Below, one piece after another: positions 11,410 to 22,576 of a stretch of 64,000 nt of DNA. The position numbers and the translations under genes are program-made. The notes beneath the pieces were generated by a model that was given only the letters and a program-made list of their open reading frames with translations, searched no databases and had not been told where the DNA came from. This stretch comes from Thozetella sp. PMI_491. Its lineage: Eukaryota; Ascomycota; Sordariomycetes; Chaetosphaeriales; Chaetosphaeriaceae. Within the stretch, counting starts at the first letter, position 1. Each line of letters opens with the position of its first letter. The DNA is taken from NCBI GenBank assembly GCA_021432635.1, contig MU270036.1, forward strand, positions 62,001 to 126,000. Direction: 5' to 3'.

Positions 11410-12460
11410 CTAAGGATTTTGCAAGTTCGCTCCCCCCTCACGCGGCGTTCCCAAGCCCAGTCCCACAAAGGTCGCGCCAGTCCAGGTCGTCTGCCTCGAC
11501 GAAGCAGCGCCCATTAGTTGGGCACCTGTGAAGCCAAGTGAGCGCTGGTGTCTCCTTCGTGAGATCTCTTGTATATGTATCTCCATTCTTGCCTGCTCTG
11601 CGAGTATCTTTTCGGCCTCTCCCTTCTACTGCTCAGAACTAGACCGTTAGCCATCAATCGGCGAGTCTTTGCTGAATTGGTTGGGTGTGTTTAAGGGGGT
11701 GCCCCACCTTCAGCCTCGTTTGGAGGGTGAGGAGAGCATCCTTGCCCTGTGGCTCCTCGTCCATAAACACGTCTGGATATTGGCGTATGAACTTCGCTCC
11801 TACCAGCATCTGAATTGGCGCGCCGTGAGGTACCACATAGCAGCGTACTACTCCCTGGCTGCCTCTGCTTCTCCAGCTAACCTCGACGTACTCGTGGACT
11901 GCGAAGATCTGCCCCGTCATAGTTGTCTGACCAACTAGCTCGGCCGGCTTGCGCTCCAGTCCAAGCTGGTCAATCATGGCTGCTGAGATGAAGTTGTCTG
12001 TAGAGGCGGTATCTTCGATGACTTGCATTAGCCCGAATGCTCCATTCCGAGCCTGAACCCAACACCATTTGCGGCTGATCTTGACAACTTCCTGGGGTGT
12101 GAAGCTGAACGTTGCTTCATGACCAGTGCTTTCTTGCTCATAGCCAGTCGGTGCCTACGTGCAAAGTCAGTTATAATCGTGGCAAATTCCTTCCGAATCG
12201 CAAAGGCATGCGACCCTTGGTATAACAAGAACTCGGGACGGGTAATATACTGGGGAGAAAGAGGCTTGACGAGTGAAGTCCATTCGTGCCCTGAGAACTG
12301 CTCTTTTTTCCTTGTTCATATTGAGGAATTGGGAATGCCTCTTGCTCATCGGGGTCCCGGTGAACACGTAGCCGACCCTCTGCATTCGCAAAGCATCTAG
12401 ATCAGCATCCTCAAAACCTTCGACTTCCTCGAAGAAGTCCTCGTCCAACGGCGGCGCCAT
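11410..12460 (-). CDS. Retropepsin-fold-like fungal protein, copy 3
   Basis: Three-exon model: 12460-12251, 12154-11708 and 11625-11410, 290 aa, all junctions in phase 0. The start is the first ATG in frame (MAPPLDEDFFEEVEG); a longer reading begins only at a GTG. The N-terminus is acidic and helical. The central domain starts WCWVQARNG and continues VIEDTASTDNFISAAMIDQL, the place of the active-site loop and first helix in retropepsin-like folds. It ends with IQMLVGAKFIRQYP. The C-terminus is a charged helix (EKILAEQARMEIHIQEISRR), probably a short coiled coil. This is the best preserved of the three relatives in this stretch. Catalytic activity is doubtful because the triad differs from Asp-Thr-Gly. 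No reverse transcriptase or integrase lies nearby, so it looks like a host gene. Confidence 0.55.
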
Positions 12461-13126
12461 CTTCGTTCGATCAATCTGAGGATTGTGGGACACGGGAAAC
12501 TGGGCTCGCGGAGGCGCTGAGGTGGAAACATGAGATAGACCGAAGATCTCTCTGTTAGGATCTTAGTCTAGCACTGACTCAAATGGCCGGAGCAGGGCTA
12601 CTCTGATCAGTACCTCGAGTAGCCAGAGGCATGTTCTCCGCCAGCGCGGCCTCCTTTCCTTTGGAACGGCACAAGCGCTCGGTCCATCTGCCTATGAGAA
12701 ACGGAATCAACGACAGGCAGCTGCTGCAAGAGAGGTGCGGTACTCCAATGGCCGAGCGACACGCGCAAAGGAGGGTGGCAGCTATCAACCGAGCTGGGAT
12801 ACCGACGCCTTTTCAATGCGCGTGGATTGACCAGCGCACGCCCAGGGTAACAATAGTATCTCATATTTGGATCGAGAGCCTCACACAGTGGCTTACCTGC
12901 CGGTCGGATTTTGCTGCAGCCTGCGGGCACTGAGCTGAGCCTTGCTCACATGGGCGGGGCTGGGGGTGGTACGACCTGCCAGCTCAGCATGCGTGAGACT
13001 TTGATATTGATCTTTGAGGCCCCAACGACGAATATAGTGAGAACGGCCCCTTGGAAGAGATCCTCGCTATGCCATTCATCTGTAGAGACTTTACCATTCA
13101 CGAAGTCTCAGCGTGCAAAAAGAGCC
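12461..13126. other. Intergenic between divergent genes
   Basis: The spacer separates a minus-strand and a plus-strand gene and probably holds both promoters. Overlapping ORFs here (for example 12607-12930, minus) carry no recognised motif. A further 5' exon of copy 3 in this stretch cannot be excluded. Confidence 0.4.
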
Positions 13127-14166
13127 ATGGATGGATATAAACGTGTGGCAGAATTGATGGCAGCGCATGACGAGTTCGCCATCCTAAGACGATTTCGGTC
13201 CCTCAATATGCAGAATTTGTTGTATCGACAGGCTGAAATTATCCATCTAGAAGAGCGCCTGCTGGAGCTTGCAGCCCGAGACTCACAGCACCCTGATCGT
13301 CCATACCATGGTAGAGATTGGTGGTCGTTGGCCAACGGGCTAGAACAGGAGGACTGCGAACAGTGGGAGGCAATCGCCGTACTTCGCCAGAAATTGGAGG
13401 ACTACAGTATGTACAAAAGCGGTTCTATATGAATGAGATGAAAAAGAGACTGAAAAGAACACCCAACTAGATGACTCGGTGCTGAAACAGGCCCAGATGA
13501 GTCGATTAAATGACCCCTCCAACCAAGATCTCGAGTTCCTTCGCAGCTGGCTTGTGAGACCGCAGATGGGCGCGTTTCCGTTGCTAGGACTAGACCGATC
13601 CGCATGGGATGTCACAAACGACAAGGATCTTTTGGCAATACGCTCACGAGATGTGCCTGACGCGTTCTCTCAGTGGGTCTTACGCAGCGTAATTCCACGC
13701 TATCACCATTTCATAGGGGAAAAGATCAAGGCAGGAGCTCAATTCGATAAATCTTGACCAAGGCAACGGAAATGAGTCTTGCTAACATGCGTTTCAAGAA
13801 CCACGCCCCCATTGGCCCTGGAATCTATTCATACGATGAACGATACCTAGCGGCGGTATTTTATGGTTTTGCTACAGTTCTCGCTTCTATCTTGCCAATA
13901 TCGTCTGTAGTCGTTCTCTACTTCGTCCAGTCAAATAATGTTCGGCTAGGCCTCACGGTCCTATTTTGTCTCATATTCTCCTTGCTTCTAGTCCTGGTCA
14001 CCAATGCTAAGAAGGTCGAGGTATTTGCGGCAACCGCTGCGTGAGTATTACCCATCCCTTGAATATAGAATTGAGGACATAGTCTCACGACAACATTTTT
14101 TCTAGATTCGCGGCTGTTAATGTTGTCTTCATCAGCAACAACTTGCCGAGCCAATCCGCTTCCTAA
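13127..14166 (+). CDS. DUF6594 membrane protein, frame interrupted once
   Basis: Exon 1 (13127-13406) begins MDGYKRVAELMAAHDEFAIL and contains FRSLNMQNLLYRQAEIIHLE, the hallmark start of the fungal DUF6594 family. A 64-nt intron leads to exon 2 at 13471 (in-phase junction), with RSWLVRPQMG and the helix around FSQWVLRSVIPRYHHFIG. Near 13750 the frame must change to reach the C-terminal part (IYSYDERYLAAVFYGFATVL), which holds three hydrophobic segments. A last intron (14041-14105) leads to FAAVNVVFISNN and a TAA at 14164. The family domain is therefore almost complete, with the usual TM tail. The frame change has no plausible intron, so it is an indel or an assembly error. Function is unknown; membrane location is likely. 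Confidence 0.65.
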
Positions 14167-17100
14167 AGAGAGAAAGCCTTGACCAGGCGAGGTATGCACT
14201 GCCAAGGTGTTTTACTGGATAGATGAGCTGGTAGCGTCATGCAGCGGTCGGTGCCCGAAGGGGGACGGGTTCCAATAACGTAGATCTGCGATGCCCGTTG
14301 CAATACAATTTATCCCTTTCGCAACACGAAAGAACATGCTTGATTAGAATTGTAAATTGGGAAAATTTAAAATTGGGCGAAGGAAATTGAAGATGGTGCG
14401 CCATGACTCGACAACTAAATTTCTTGTTAAAAAGTTTATGTACATGCCGGTAGAGTAGCCTCACCAGCTACTCATGGACGCGAAATGTCTTAGTATGCTA
14501 TATTGTATCAACTAGCATCGACATTTAAGAGACTCATTAGGTTTTAAAAATACGGTTCAATTCGTCAACCTGATATGAAGGCTAGCGCTACATCCGTTGA
14601 GGGGTATCAGGAAGCCAGGGGTGTTGTTTTAGCAGAGCCTTATCATGCACTTTGGGTGCCAAGGCCCTTTGCTCGTTGCCCAAGGCGCACCTCTCCAGCT
14701 GTCCTGCACACCTCGCCTATGCACGTCGTCGCCCGACATGTATGCAGCGTGAAGGAGCGGAGACGGAGAAGAGTGGCGTAAAGCGTGCGCTTGCTCGGGT
14801 GCATTGCATAGTGTGAAACGGCTAGTAGGAGCCTTGCACGGCAGACCACACTTGGACGCTTTGAGAAACTGCTAAGGTGGGCTGTTATCGATTGCGGCAG
14901 ATGTGGCTCGAGTCCGTAAATAAATACAATGAGGTTAAAGCTCAAGATGGGGCGTTAGTCTATTTGGTTTCGACTGGAATTAATCTACGGGGAAGATACA
15001 GGGCCGTTTGGTCAGCATCTTTACGACGACTGCCCAGAGTTAGAGAGGGCGTACGTCCGCAATATTCGCGTATCTCACATCGGAAAAGCCTAGACCCCTT
15101 CTCCAAGCAGGATACCGAACTCTTGGCAAGGCAACTAAACAATGTGGGAACCCTAGGGTTCGGAACGGTATAAAGCGAGGATAAAAAAGGTTCAGGCAAC
15201 ACGGCAATATCTGGACTGTTTAGACACTGTAAGGAGCTTTAATCCCGAGGTTCTCTTAAGCACGATGAATTTATTCTAGACTCGAAATTAATTACCCCGC
15301 CGTAGCTGCTCATTTGCAGGATTTTCGTGTCGATTCTTGAGGCTAAAAGAGGGGAGGAATGAGGCGTGTGGTAGCGGGTTGCCAACTCGTCAGCGAAACT
15401 ATTGGCCGAAGCTATTGTTGTCATGGACGAGCCTTCATAAGTAGACAAACAAATATATCCGAGTCATGGCTGGGGGGCTAAGAACTATGTAGTACACAGT
15501 GCTCCCCTTCCCCCTGGGCGGACGCGACCATTTCTTGCCTGTTTACATGTTGTTTCAGGTGGCTTCTTAAAGTGTCGATGTTAATGGCCAACAGTGAATG
15601 CTGTTGGCTCCGTCCTGGCGGCACATAAGTCCAACTTGACTGTATCTACTTATCGATCAAAAAGAATCGGGCATATCACGGTGATACAGGAGAAACTGAA
15701 GTATAACCTGGACCGACCCCCCCATCCAACAGCGAGAACTCGCGTATGTGGACTTGATAGCCGCCTTGGTGGTCCGATGCGAGCCTCGGCTTTTCTCTAT
15801 GTTTCGGTTCAAGCCAACAGTCTTCCCAAGTGCGCCCTGGCCAGTGCTAAAGGAATCATTCCCCTCTCATCGTGGCATGGAGCTCGACTCGTCGCGCACT
15901 CAGTAGATGGTTTATTGGTATACCTCTTCCTAGGTCCGTTATATCAGCGCGTCTTCCAATCGAAAGTTTCCGAAATATTGGGAATTGAACCACGTCTCGG
16001 GAGCCTTGCAAGTGATACTCTCTTTTTTTGCTGGTGAGCGATTATTTCGGCGCATCAAAAAGCATATTGCAACAACTGTGTAGCTATTTAGCAATTAGAA
16101 ATGAAGTAAAAACTGTCCAGGTATGTGAAAGACGTTGACCGGGATTTACTAATTAGGAAGAACCTCTGACCTAGGTCAGATCACGGTCTTTTACTAGCGA
16201 AATAATCTAGATTCATTGCGTAGATTTTACCTGTTCTACTTAGCCACTGCCTTGATACCCCCCCACATCCAGTTTTGTATGACGTACGACAATGACGAGG
16301 ATCGACGAGATCCAGCTGTATTTCGTAGAGAAATTACTGCCTAGCCGGCCATCTTTCCGAGTAGCTGGCCAAACAAGTATCTACCTTCTCAACCACTCGT
16401 TTGCTATCCGGCTTGCATAGCTATATACTACTCCACTTCCATAACCTATAGTCTATAGGACAGAAGTGAGGTTCTCTCGTGATTTACCTAGTTCTGCTAG
16501 TGAAGAACAAACGAGAAGTGACCCGACGTCCTCGCGACGAGAGATGTGCATGGAGATACACATTCCCCAAGATGTTCGACTATCTCAGGTTAGACTGCAA
16601 TGTGTTTGGGTTCTTAAATGAACCGCGCGTAGACGTGGTTGCATAACTGGGGTAAGATAGTTGCTAGGCTGGGGCAAAGTATTGTGATTAGCAACTGAAT
16701 GATGAATTAGGTCCGATCGGCAAGGGGCCTTTCAACTCTGATAGGGCAGTTCGCTGTCTAGGCAGCAAAGGTCTGCAACAGTGGCGGCTATACCCCTTAT
16801 TTGACTGCGCGAGCGGCGCTCCACTCTCGCATCAGCGGCAGCTGGGCGTATCCCTGCTAGACAACAGCCCCTTCCTCAATTCTACACACTCTCCACATGG
16901 GTGGAAGTACCTGACACAATCCATTTGCCGCAGTCACGATACGACTAGCCCCTTCATCTATTATTCCGAATAGTTTGGTAGCCGAATCATCTAAAAGCTG
17001 GACATTTCCGACCCATGGCAGATGGCCCAAGTCTTCGGCACTTAGGCAAGCGGAAATACGCCTCTAACGGTCTGTCGGCTATGCTGACTCACCCCCACAA

Positions 17101-17634
17101 GGCTGGGACCGAGCCATCCAATCCACTCTCCGCCGGGCTAACAGGGGGCGTTGCCACGTACCTAAATATAGCCGATTGGCCTGCGAGCTAGAGGATCTGC
17201 TGGTCTTCGAGCCCTGAGTCGGGTCAACGCCGCAGGGCTCGAGCTACGTGGTGTGCTAACGCAGGCAACCAGCAAAACTACCCGACCAGATCGGAGCTAA
17301 GCTTCTGCCAAACCCACGGGCAGGGGAATTAAGGGTCACCTCATGTTCCTTTGCCCGCGATGTGAATCGTTCGCTGTCAGCGCACCTGCGCCTCCTTCGC
17401 CTAGGCTTGGCCACGGGCCGGCTCCGCGGTGTCGGGGCATTACTTTTTGATCGGGCGCCGAAATAACCCCCAGGGCGAAAGGATCTCATGGGGAGATCTC
17501 AATAAAATGGATTCACGTTGAGGATATATAACTATAACTTGAAGTCCCAGTGTTTGTCTCAACCTCCCGTTCAGCATCCAAGCATCACCACCACTATACT
17601 CAACCCGTCCACATCTCCCCGTACCTCAGCCGCC
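14167..17634. other. Long intergenic region, no convincing gene
   Basis: ORFs of 70-147 codons exist (for example 14877-15173 and 15594-16037, plus) but none has a motif, intron pattern or start context that supports a gene. A TATA-like ATATATAACTATAA at about 17524-17537 lies 100 bp upstream of the next gene and is a plausible promoter element. Confidence 0.45.
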
Positions 17635-18672
17635 ATGTTCCAAGCTGCATCTCTTCTCTCGATCCTCTCGGCCAGCACGATAGTGCTCGCGCACGACACC
17701 GGGTCTCGTCTGACCAAGCCGGCCCTGGCGAATAATCTTGACTACCTGGAGGAAGGGCTCGTGAAGAACCTACCTTTGACACCCTACACGGTCAACAAGT
17801 GGGACCCCGGCTATATCCCATCCGAGTGCAAGCATATTGCATCGGGTGAGGTCTATTCGTCCGTGAAGTACGACCCGGCCGACTTCGAGATTTACGATGT
17901 CCACTACTCGGATGTAAGATTCCGCTACCGCCACCCGCCCATTAGCTATCCTCGTTGACCTCCTTTTGACATGTAGTGCGGTGACCCTTGGGTCTTCTGC
18001 CACCACAAGGACTCCAACATCACGCTCGATAGCATGGCCAGCCAGTTCAGCCGCCTCCCGGTCCAGATGCGCGAGTGGGTCCGCCACGTAGTCGACGTGC
18101 CCTCGGACAACGGTTGGGCGTTCGAGTGGGACGGTACCATCACCTTCATCCGCCCCGTCGACGACATGGTCACGACTATCGTGCACGAGACGGGCCATTC
18201 GCTCGACCTTAGCGGCGCCTATGCCGACAAGTCCCTGTCCGACTCGGACAACTGGTGGAACAACTACGACCAGGACACGCACGTCCCCGACCCGTACGCG
18301 CAGAGCAACATGATTGAAGATGTTGCCCAGAACACCGTCGTTGCCCTGTACAACGAGAACGTCCCCGGCGGCTTCGGTGGCATCGAGCCGGGCTGGCAGA
18401 GCATCTTCCACCAGTACGCCACCCTGATTACGGAGGCGCGGGAGGCTGGAGACGGCAACAGCATTCTGGTGCCCGGGCAGGCCCAGACGTGCTCGCACCG
18501 CCTGCCTTCGAGCGACCCCGTGCCGGTAGATGGCATCACCAGGAGGAGCGGCAGCGGGATGCGCTCGTTCGCACGCACTAACAAGCCGGATGTGAGCCTT
18601 AAGAGCGGCGTCAGGTCGATCGACACGTCCTCGCGCAAGCAGAAGCACTCTGACTGCAAGCTGAAGCTCTGA
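17635..18672 (+). CDS. Secreted con-13-like protein with HExxH motif
   Basis: Two exons, 17635-17913 and 17977-18672, encode 325 aa; the 63-nt intron has GTAAG and TAG borders and keeps phase 0. The start has a perfect GCCGCCATG context. Residues 1-19 (MFQAASLLSILSASTIVLA) form a signal peptide. The body resembles Neurospora conidiation-specific protein 13: DFEIYDVHYSDCGDPWVFC, then FSRLPVQMREWVRHVV, and a metal-binding motif HETGHSLD with the first His at about residue 163. Downstream YAQSNMIEDVAQNTVVALY and FHQYATL are also family-like. An HExxH motif suggests a zinc-dependent fold, but protease activity is not established for the family. The tail after residue 250 is basic and low in complexity. 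GC-rich codon use produces a long antisense ORF, which is not a gene. Confidence 0.85.
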
Positions 18673-18921
18673 GAGAGTCGATGAAAGCTGAGAAGGAGTG
18701 TGTTATAATTAACGTTTGGTTATGATTAGCATTATTGGCGCTGATAGAGTTGCATATCTGAAGGTTTCATGGGGTCACTAGCATTTGCATTATAGCGAGG
18801 GGCATTCTAGACAAATAATAAAATGAGCTATTTGCTGAGAGCCTCAACTTCAACGGGCCCGGTGTAAAGTAAGTCGGTTACAAAACACATGTCCCAAAAT
18901 GACGAGATATGCCACCGTTTC

Positions 18922-20541
18922 TCATTTTGCATTTGGCCATAGCCCCTTGGCAATCACTTGCCAGCTCTCCTTGTTCAACAAGCTCATGACCCACCTCCCT
19001 TCAGCGGACTCATTGCCACGGAGCGTCTTCCATGCCGTCGTACCCGCCCAGTGAACAAAGGGCGAACAGCCAGAATCGGACCCTGACTTTTGCCGCAAAT
19101 AGTCCGGAATACAACGGCAGACCTCCAAGGCAGCCAACCGTTCCGCAGCGCCATACTCGTCCTCTGGCGGCTCAAGGGCGTTGTCATCCAGGTTGGCTGT
19201 AGAATGTGCCGAGGTGCGGCTGCGAGGGGAGCTACGAGGCTCGGAGGGTAGGGAGGCGAGGAGACGTAATACGTTGATGAGCGTGGTATTGTAGAACATC
19301 AGCATGATGGCGGCAGACTCGCTCGAAAACTCGAGTATTGTGGGCGGGGGGAGCGACGCATCTTCCGATGGCCCCTGCATCGGCTCCGGAGCAACAGGAG
19401 GAACGGGAGATTCACGATAGGAATTTCTTTCGTCGCTATCCCATCGCAGCTTCCAAGAACGAAGCTGATCCAGTAACAGCAACGCCTTCTCTTGTATCTC
19501 ATCTCGCTGCCGTAGGCGTCTTTCGGACCGCGTATCACGGGTTGCTAGCATAGCATCCCGCCTTGCGACTAAGACTGTACAGTCTGCCAAAACATCTAGC
19601 AAGTCTTGCTCTTGTACGTCGTCCCCTGAGCAGTTAATCCTGAGAACTGCTTTCCATTCGTCGCGTGCGAGGATAGACGGCTTCCCCGTGCGCAAAGAAG
19701 CGAAAAGAAGGAAGTGTTGTGATCTTCTGTAGATGTCTAGTGAACTAGGAGAGGTTTCTCCTCCTGAACGGCGAAGGTCAAGCAGTCTTTCCAGCCCGGC
19801 CACGTGCATCAAATAACGATCCGGACCGGTAGGAACATAGCTCTCCATGATGGCGAAGGTAATGACCGCCAGGATAACCTCATCACGGGTGTAGCATGTC
19901 GGGTCCTGCAGCGCTTCGTTGATTCGCTTCAGCGCGACCCCGAGTAGGACGTATCCCTGGCCAGAGATGCGCGGCTGCCCATGTTGCGTGCCGAAAAGTA
20001 CGAGGGCAAAACTCAAGAGGGCTTGGTGGAAGAGATTGCAGTCCTCTCTGGAGGCCGAGGCTGCCGTCATGTCGTCGAGTCGGATCTCCCGCAGTGCCAT
20101 GTCAATGGGCGCACCGCGACGAAGGTGCTTGCGGGTATAGGAGACGGATATGTTGAACTCGATGCCCTCGAGAGAGAGGGGTAGAGGTATCTGGTACACG
20201 CTAGAGCCAGCATCGCCGGCACTATTTTGCGTTCCTGCGAGCGCTGCTCGCTTCTGGCTCCTTCTAGAGCCCACAATCTTCGCCTCGACGAATGTGATGT
20301 CTCTCGGTCCGTCGCATTCGAAGCCGCATCTTTGGCATCGCATGCAGATCGGGCGAGTCTCGTCTAGGGAGCTTAGTCCGGGCTTTCCTGGGCTTTGGCC
20401 AGGTGAAAAAAAAAACTAAAAAAAAAACTAAAAAAAAACTAAAAAAAAACTAAAAAAAAACTAAAAAAAAAACTTACCGCATTTGACTCGCCTTCTGCGA
20501 CAGGTCGAGCAGCCTTTTGATCGACCGCCAACGTTCACCAT
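18922..20541 (-). CDS. Zn2Cys6 fungal transcription factor
   Basis: Exon 1 (20541-20478) encodes MVNVGGRSKGCSTCRRRRVK plus the next Cys; exon 2 (20363-18922) continues DETRPICMRCQRCGFECDGP. Joined across a 114-nt intron they give a full binuclear zinc cluster with six cysteines spaced C-x2-C-x6-C-x6-C-x2-C-x6-C. The product is 501 aa. The middle and C-terminal regions (about 100-500) are helical and match the loosely conserved fungal regulatory domain seen in many Zn2Cys6 proteins. The intron that splits the zinc cluster is unusual: it contains repeated T-tract/AG units. The gene is the first of a run that includes an NRPS-like enzyme at 23.6-27.1 kb and is the obvious candidate for its pathway-specific regulator; that link is inference from position. 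Confidence 0.85.
20406..20472 (-). repeat. Tandem T-tract/AG units inside an intron
   Basis: On the minus strand the intron of the zinc-cluster gene starts GTAAG and then runs through six stretches of 9-10 T, five of them closed by AG, at 11-12 bp spacing. Each unit looks like a polypyrimidine tract with a 3' splice acceptor. The acceptor that restores the zinc-cluster frame is further on, at 20364-20366 (CCCTAG). Confidence 0.9.
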
Positions 20542-21100
20542 TTTTGCGGGCGCTGGGGAATTGCCTTATCAAGAATGTGCGGCCGAGACACGACCAGGCT
20601 GGGCAAGACGCTTCCGAGGCTACGTTCGCCTTATGTATGATTCACCTTATGTATGATTCATTTTATCGAGGCAGCCTCCATACCTGCATAAACGCTATAC
20701 CGCTTGCGGCTCATTGCGCGAGAAACCCTGCGACACCGACTATAAAGTATGACGACTTCTTGCCTCTGCGGCAGATGCCCACGAATTGCGCAGGGATTTC
20801 GCATCGCATAGGGGTTTCCCTTCCGCTCTCCCCCGCTCTATTCAAAGCCTCGCGCAAATGATTCATGTTACACCATTTGTCAGGCTCGAGCTATAGCCAA
20901 CCGCCACTTCGTCGCTTCGTCGCATTTCGCAAGTGAGCAAAGCCAAGGCTCTGCTGCCTATAAGAAGCAGGCACTCCAATGTGCCTCCATCTCATGCTCG
21001 TAGTGCCCTTGTATCCACCATCTCATCATATTCCTCACCGTCTCGATCGCTAGGCGGACTACCATCCTTCATATCATTCGTCTAGCCGTGTACCGGGAAG
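20542..21100. promoter_or_regulatory. Shared divergent promoter region
   Basis: 559 bp separate the starts of the zinc-cluster gene and the plus-strand SRPBCC gene. It contains a tandem duplication of CTTATGTATGATTCA around 20631-20661 and CT-rich sequence just before the plus-strand start. No regulator binding site was assigned. Confidence 0.4.
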
Positions 21101-21747
21101 ATGGCACACATAACTACAGAGATTGAAATCTCGGCTGCTCCTGGAGACGTTAGGGACAAGGTACATCTCCAATGCCCCTTCTTCCGCCAGCCTACTGTTG
21201 GTTTACGGTTATCGGCCTAGCAGCCTTATCGCACACTTGGGGCATCTTGGCTAATCGCGACTGTAGTTCTTAGACTTCTCGAAAATCCCGACTTATTCTC
21301 CCCGTGGGTTCTTCAAGTCCCTAGGCCCGGCGATCAAGGGCAAACCTCTCGAGGTGGGCGACAAGATGCACAACGTCCTTGATGGCGCCGTTATCGAACC
21401 AGTCGTCATCGTGAGTCTCACTTCCCTGCCACAGCTCCCTAGCGGCCATCCAAGAACCAGACGTCGCCTGACAAGTTCGATATCAGGAAAACTCTCCGAC
21501 ATGCTTCACGTGGCGGGGGAGCATGTTTGGCCTGAAGGCCGACCATATCTTCCGCTTCGAGCCAAGCACCAAGACGCAGGGCGGGACGAGGTTTGTGCAC
21601 GAGGAAACCTTTTCGGGTCCTGTGGCATTCCTGATGGGTGAAGGGTTTGCCGCCCGCTCGGTCGGGCTGAAGGAGAAGACAGTGAAGGGATTTGAGACCT
21701 ACAATAAAGACCTGAAGACATGGTGCGAGACCGAGGTACCTCTATGA
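21101..21747 (+). CDS. SRPBCC-fold (polyketide cyclase/dehydrase-like) protein
   Basis: Three exons, 21101-21160, 21267-21410 and 21487-21747, encode 154 aa with all junctions in phase 0. It starts MAHITTEIEISAAPGDVRDK, the usual first strand of the START/SRPBCC fold, followed by FLDFSKIPTYSPRGFFKSL and a later RFVHEETFSGPVAFLMG strand-helix segment. The length fits single-domain members. Such proteins bind hydrophobic ligands and some act as cyclases or dehydratases in secondary metabolism. The gene lies between a zinc-cluster regulator and an alpha/beta hydrolase in the candidate cluster, so a tailoring role is plausible but not shown by sequence. Confidence 0.75.
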
Positions 21748-22576
21748 CCGCGGTGGGGCCATCAACTGCGACGAGGTCAGTATGTCGTGAGCTAGCCACC
21801 GCTATTCTTGTGTCAAGACGGATTGGAAGCAGGGCGTAGGTGGTTTCCTCAAAGCCAGATTTAGTGTTCAATTTTATCTACGTAGATATGCAGAGGTATG
21901 CAGATGAGACGTGCATGCCAAGGAAAGGCTGGCTTATGACGACAGGCAGCTTTTGCCGATGGCGGTGAGAAACAAGAAACATAAGTCCCCAGCTTCAACT
22001 TTGGGGGCTGCTATAACACTCCCGTCCAGGAATGGACAAATCAAGACGAGGCCTGAAGTCCAGGACTCCAGCCCTTGATTAGGCCCGAAGACCATTTGGG
22101 GCGTCCAATAGCGGATGCAAAATTTCCCTGTGTAGCCCGACATCCACACCCGAATATTGGGGTTTGCCAGTCCCGAGCCGTGGATCTACCAAATTTCTTT
22201 GTCCCAACCAGCGGGGGATAGGATTCCATCCAGGACTCTCTCAGGGATGGGCCGCACACTACGGACTGCCGGGTACCTGGAAACTGTCTTAGCCCTGCCA
22301 AGAAGAGGTGGAGCCAGAGCTTCAATACGATTGTCGATCTCGCGAGTGGCGATAGCGACGGCATTGTCCCCACTTTACCAAAGTGGAGACGCGCATGAAA
22401 TGCGTCCAGCGACGCGACTTTAGCAGATGCAGGACCGGCCCATCGGGATAACTACACAGATGCATGCTGGCCCTACCCCCTTTGTCTCTGGGTTGCGGCA
22501 CTAGCACGGTTCCGTTTTTCAATACAGCATTGGAGATTAGGCGAGAATCGCAGCAGTCCCAAGCCGAGACGCCGTC
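21748..22576. other. Intergenic, possible minus-strand ORF not supported
   Basis: A minus-strand frame at 22041-22373 and an overlapping one at 21934-22149 look mildly protein-like but show no known motif and break between frames. They could be a remnant of a lost cluster gene. Confidence 0.3.

Noticed and set aside
15594-16037. 147-codon plus-strand ORF
   Set aside because: No motif, intron or promoter support; composition equals its surroundings.
17770-18648. 292-codon antisense ORF
   Set aside because: Shadow of the GC-rich con-13-like gene; no start context or family motif.
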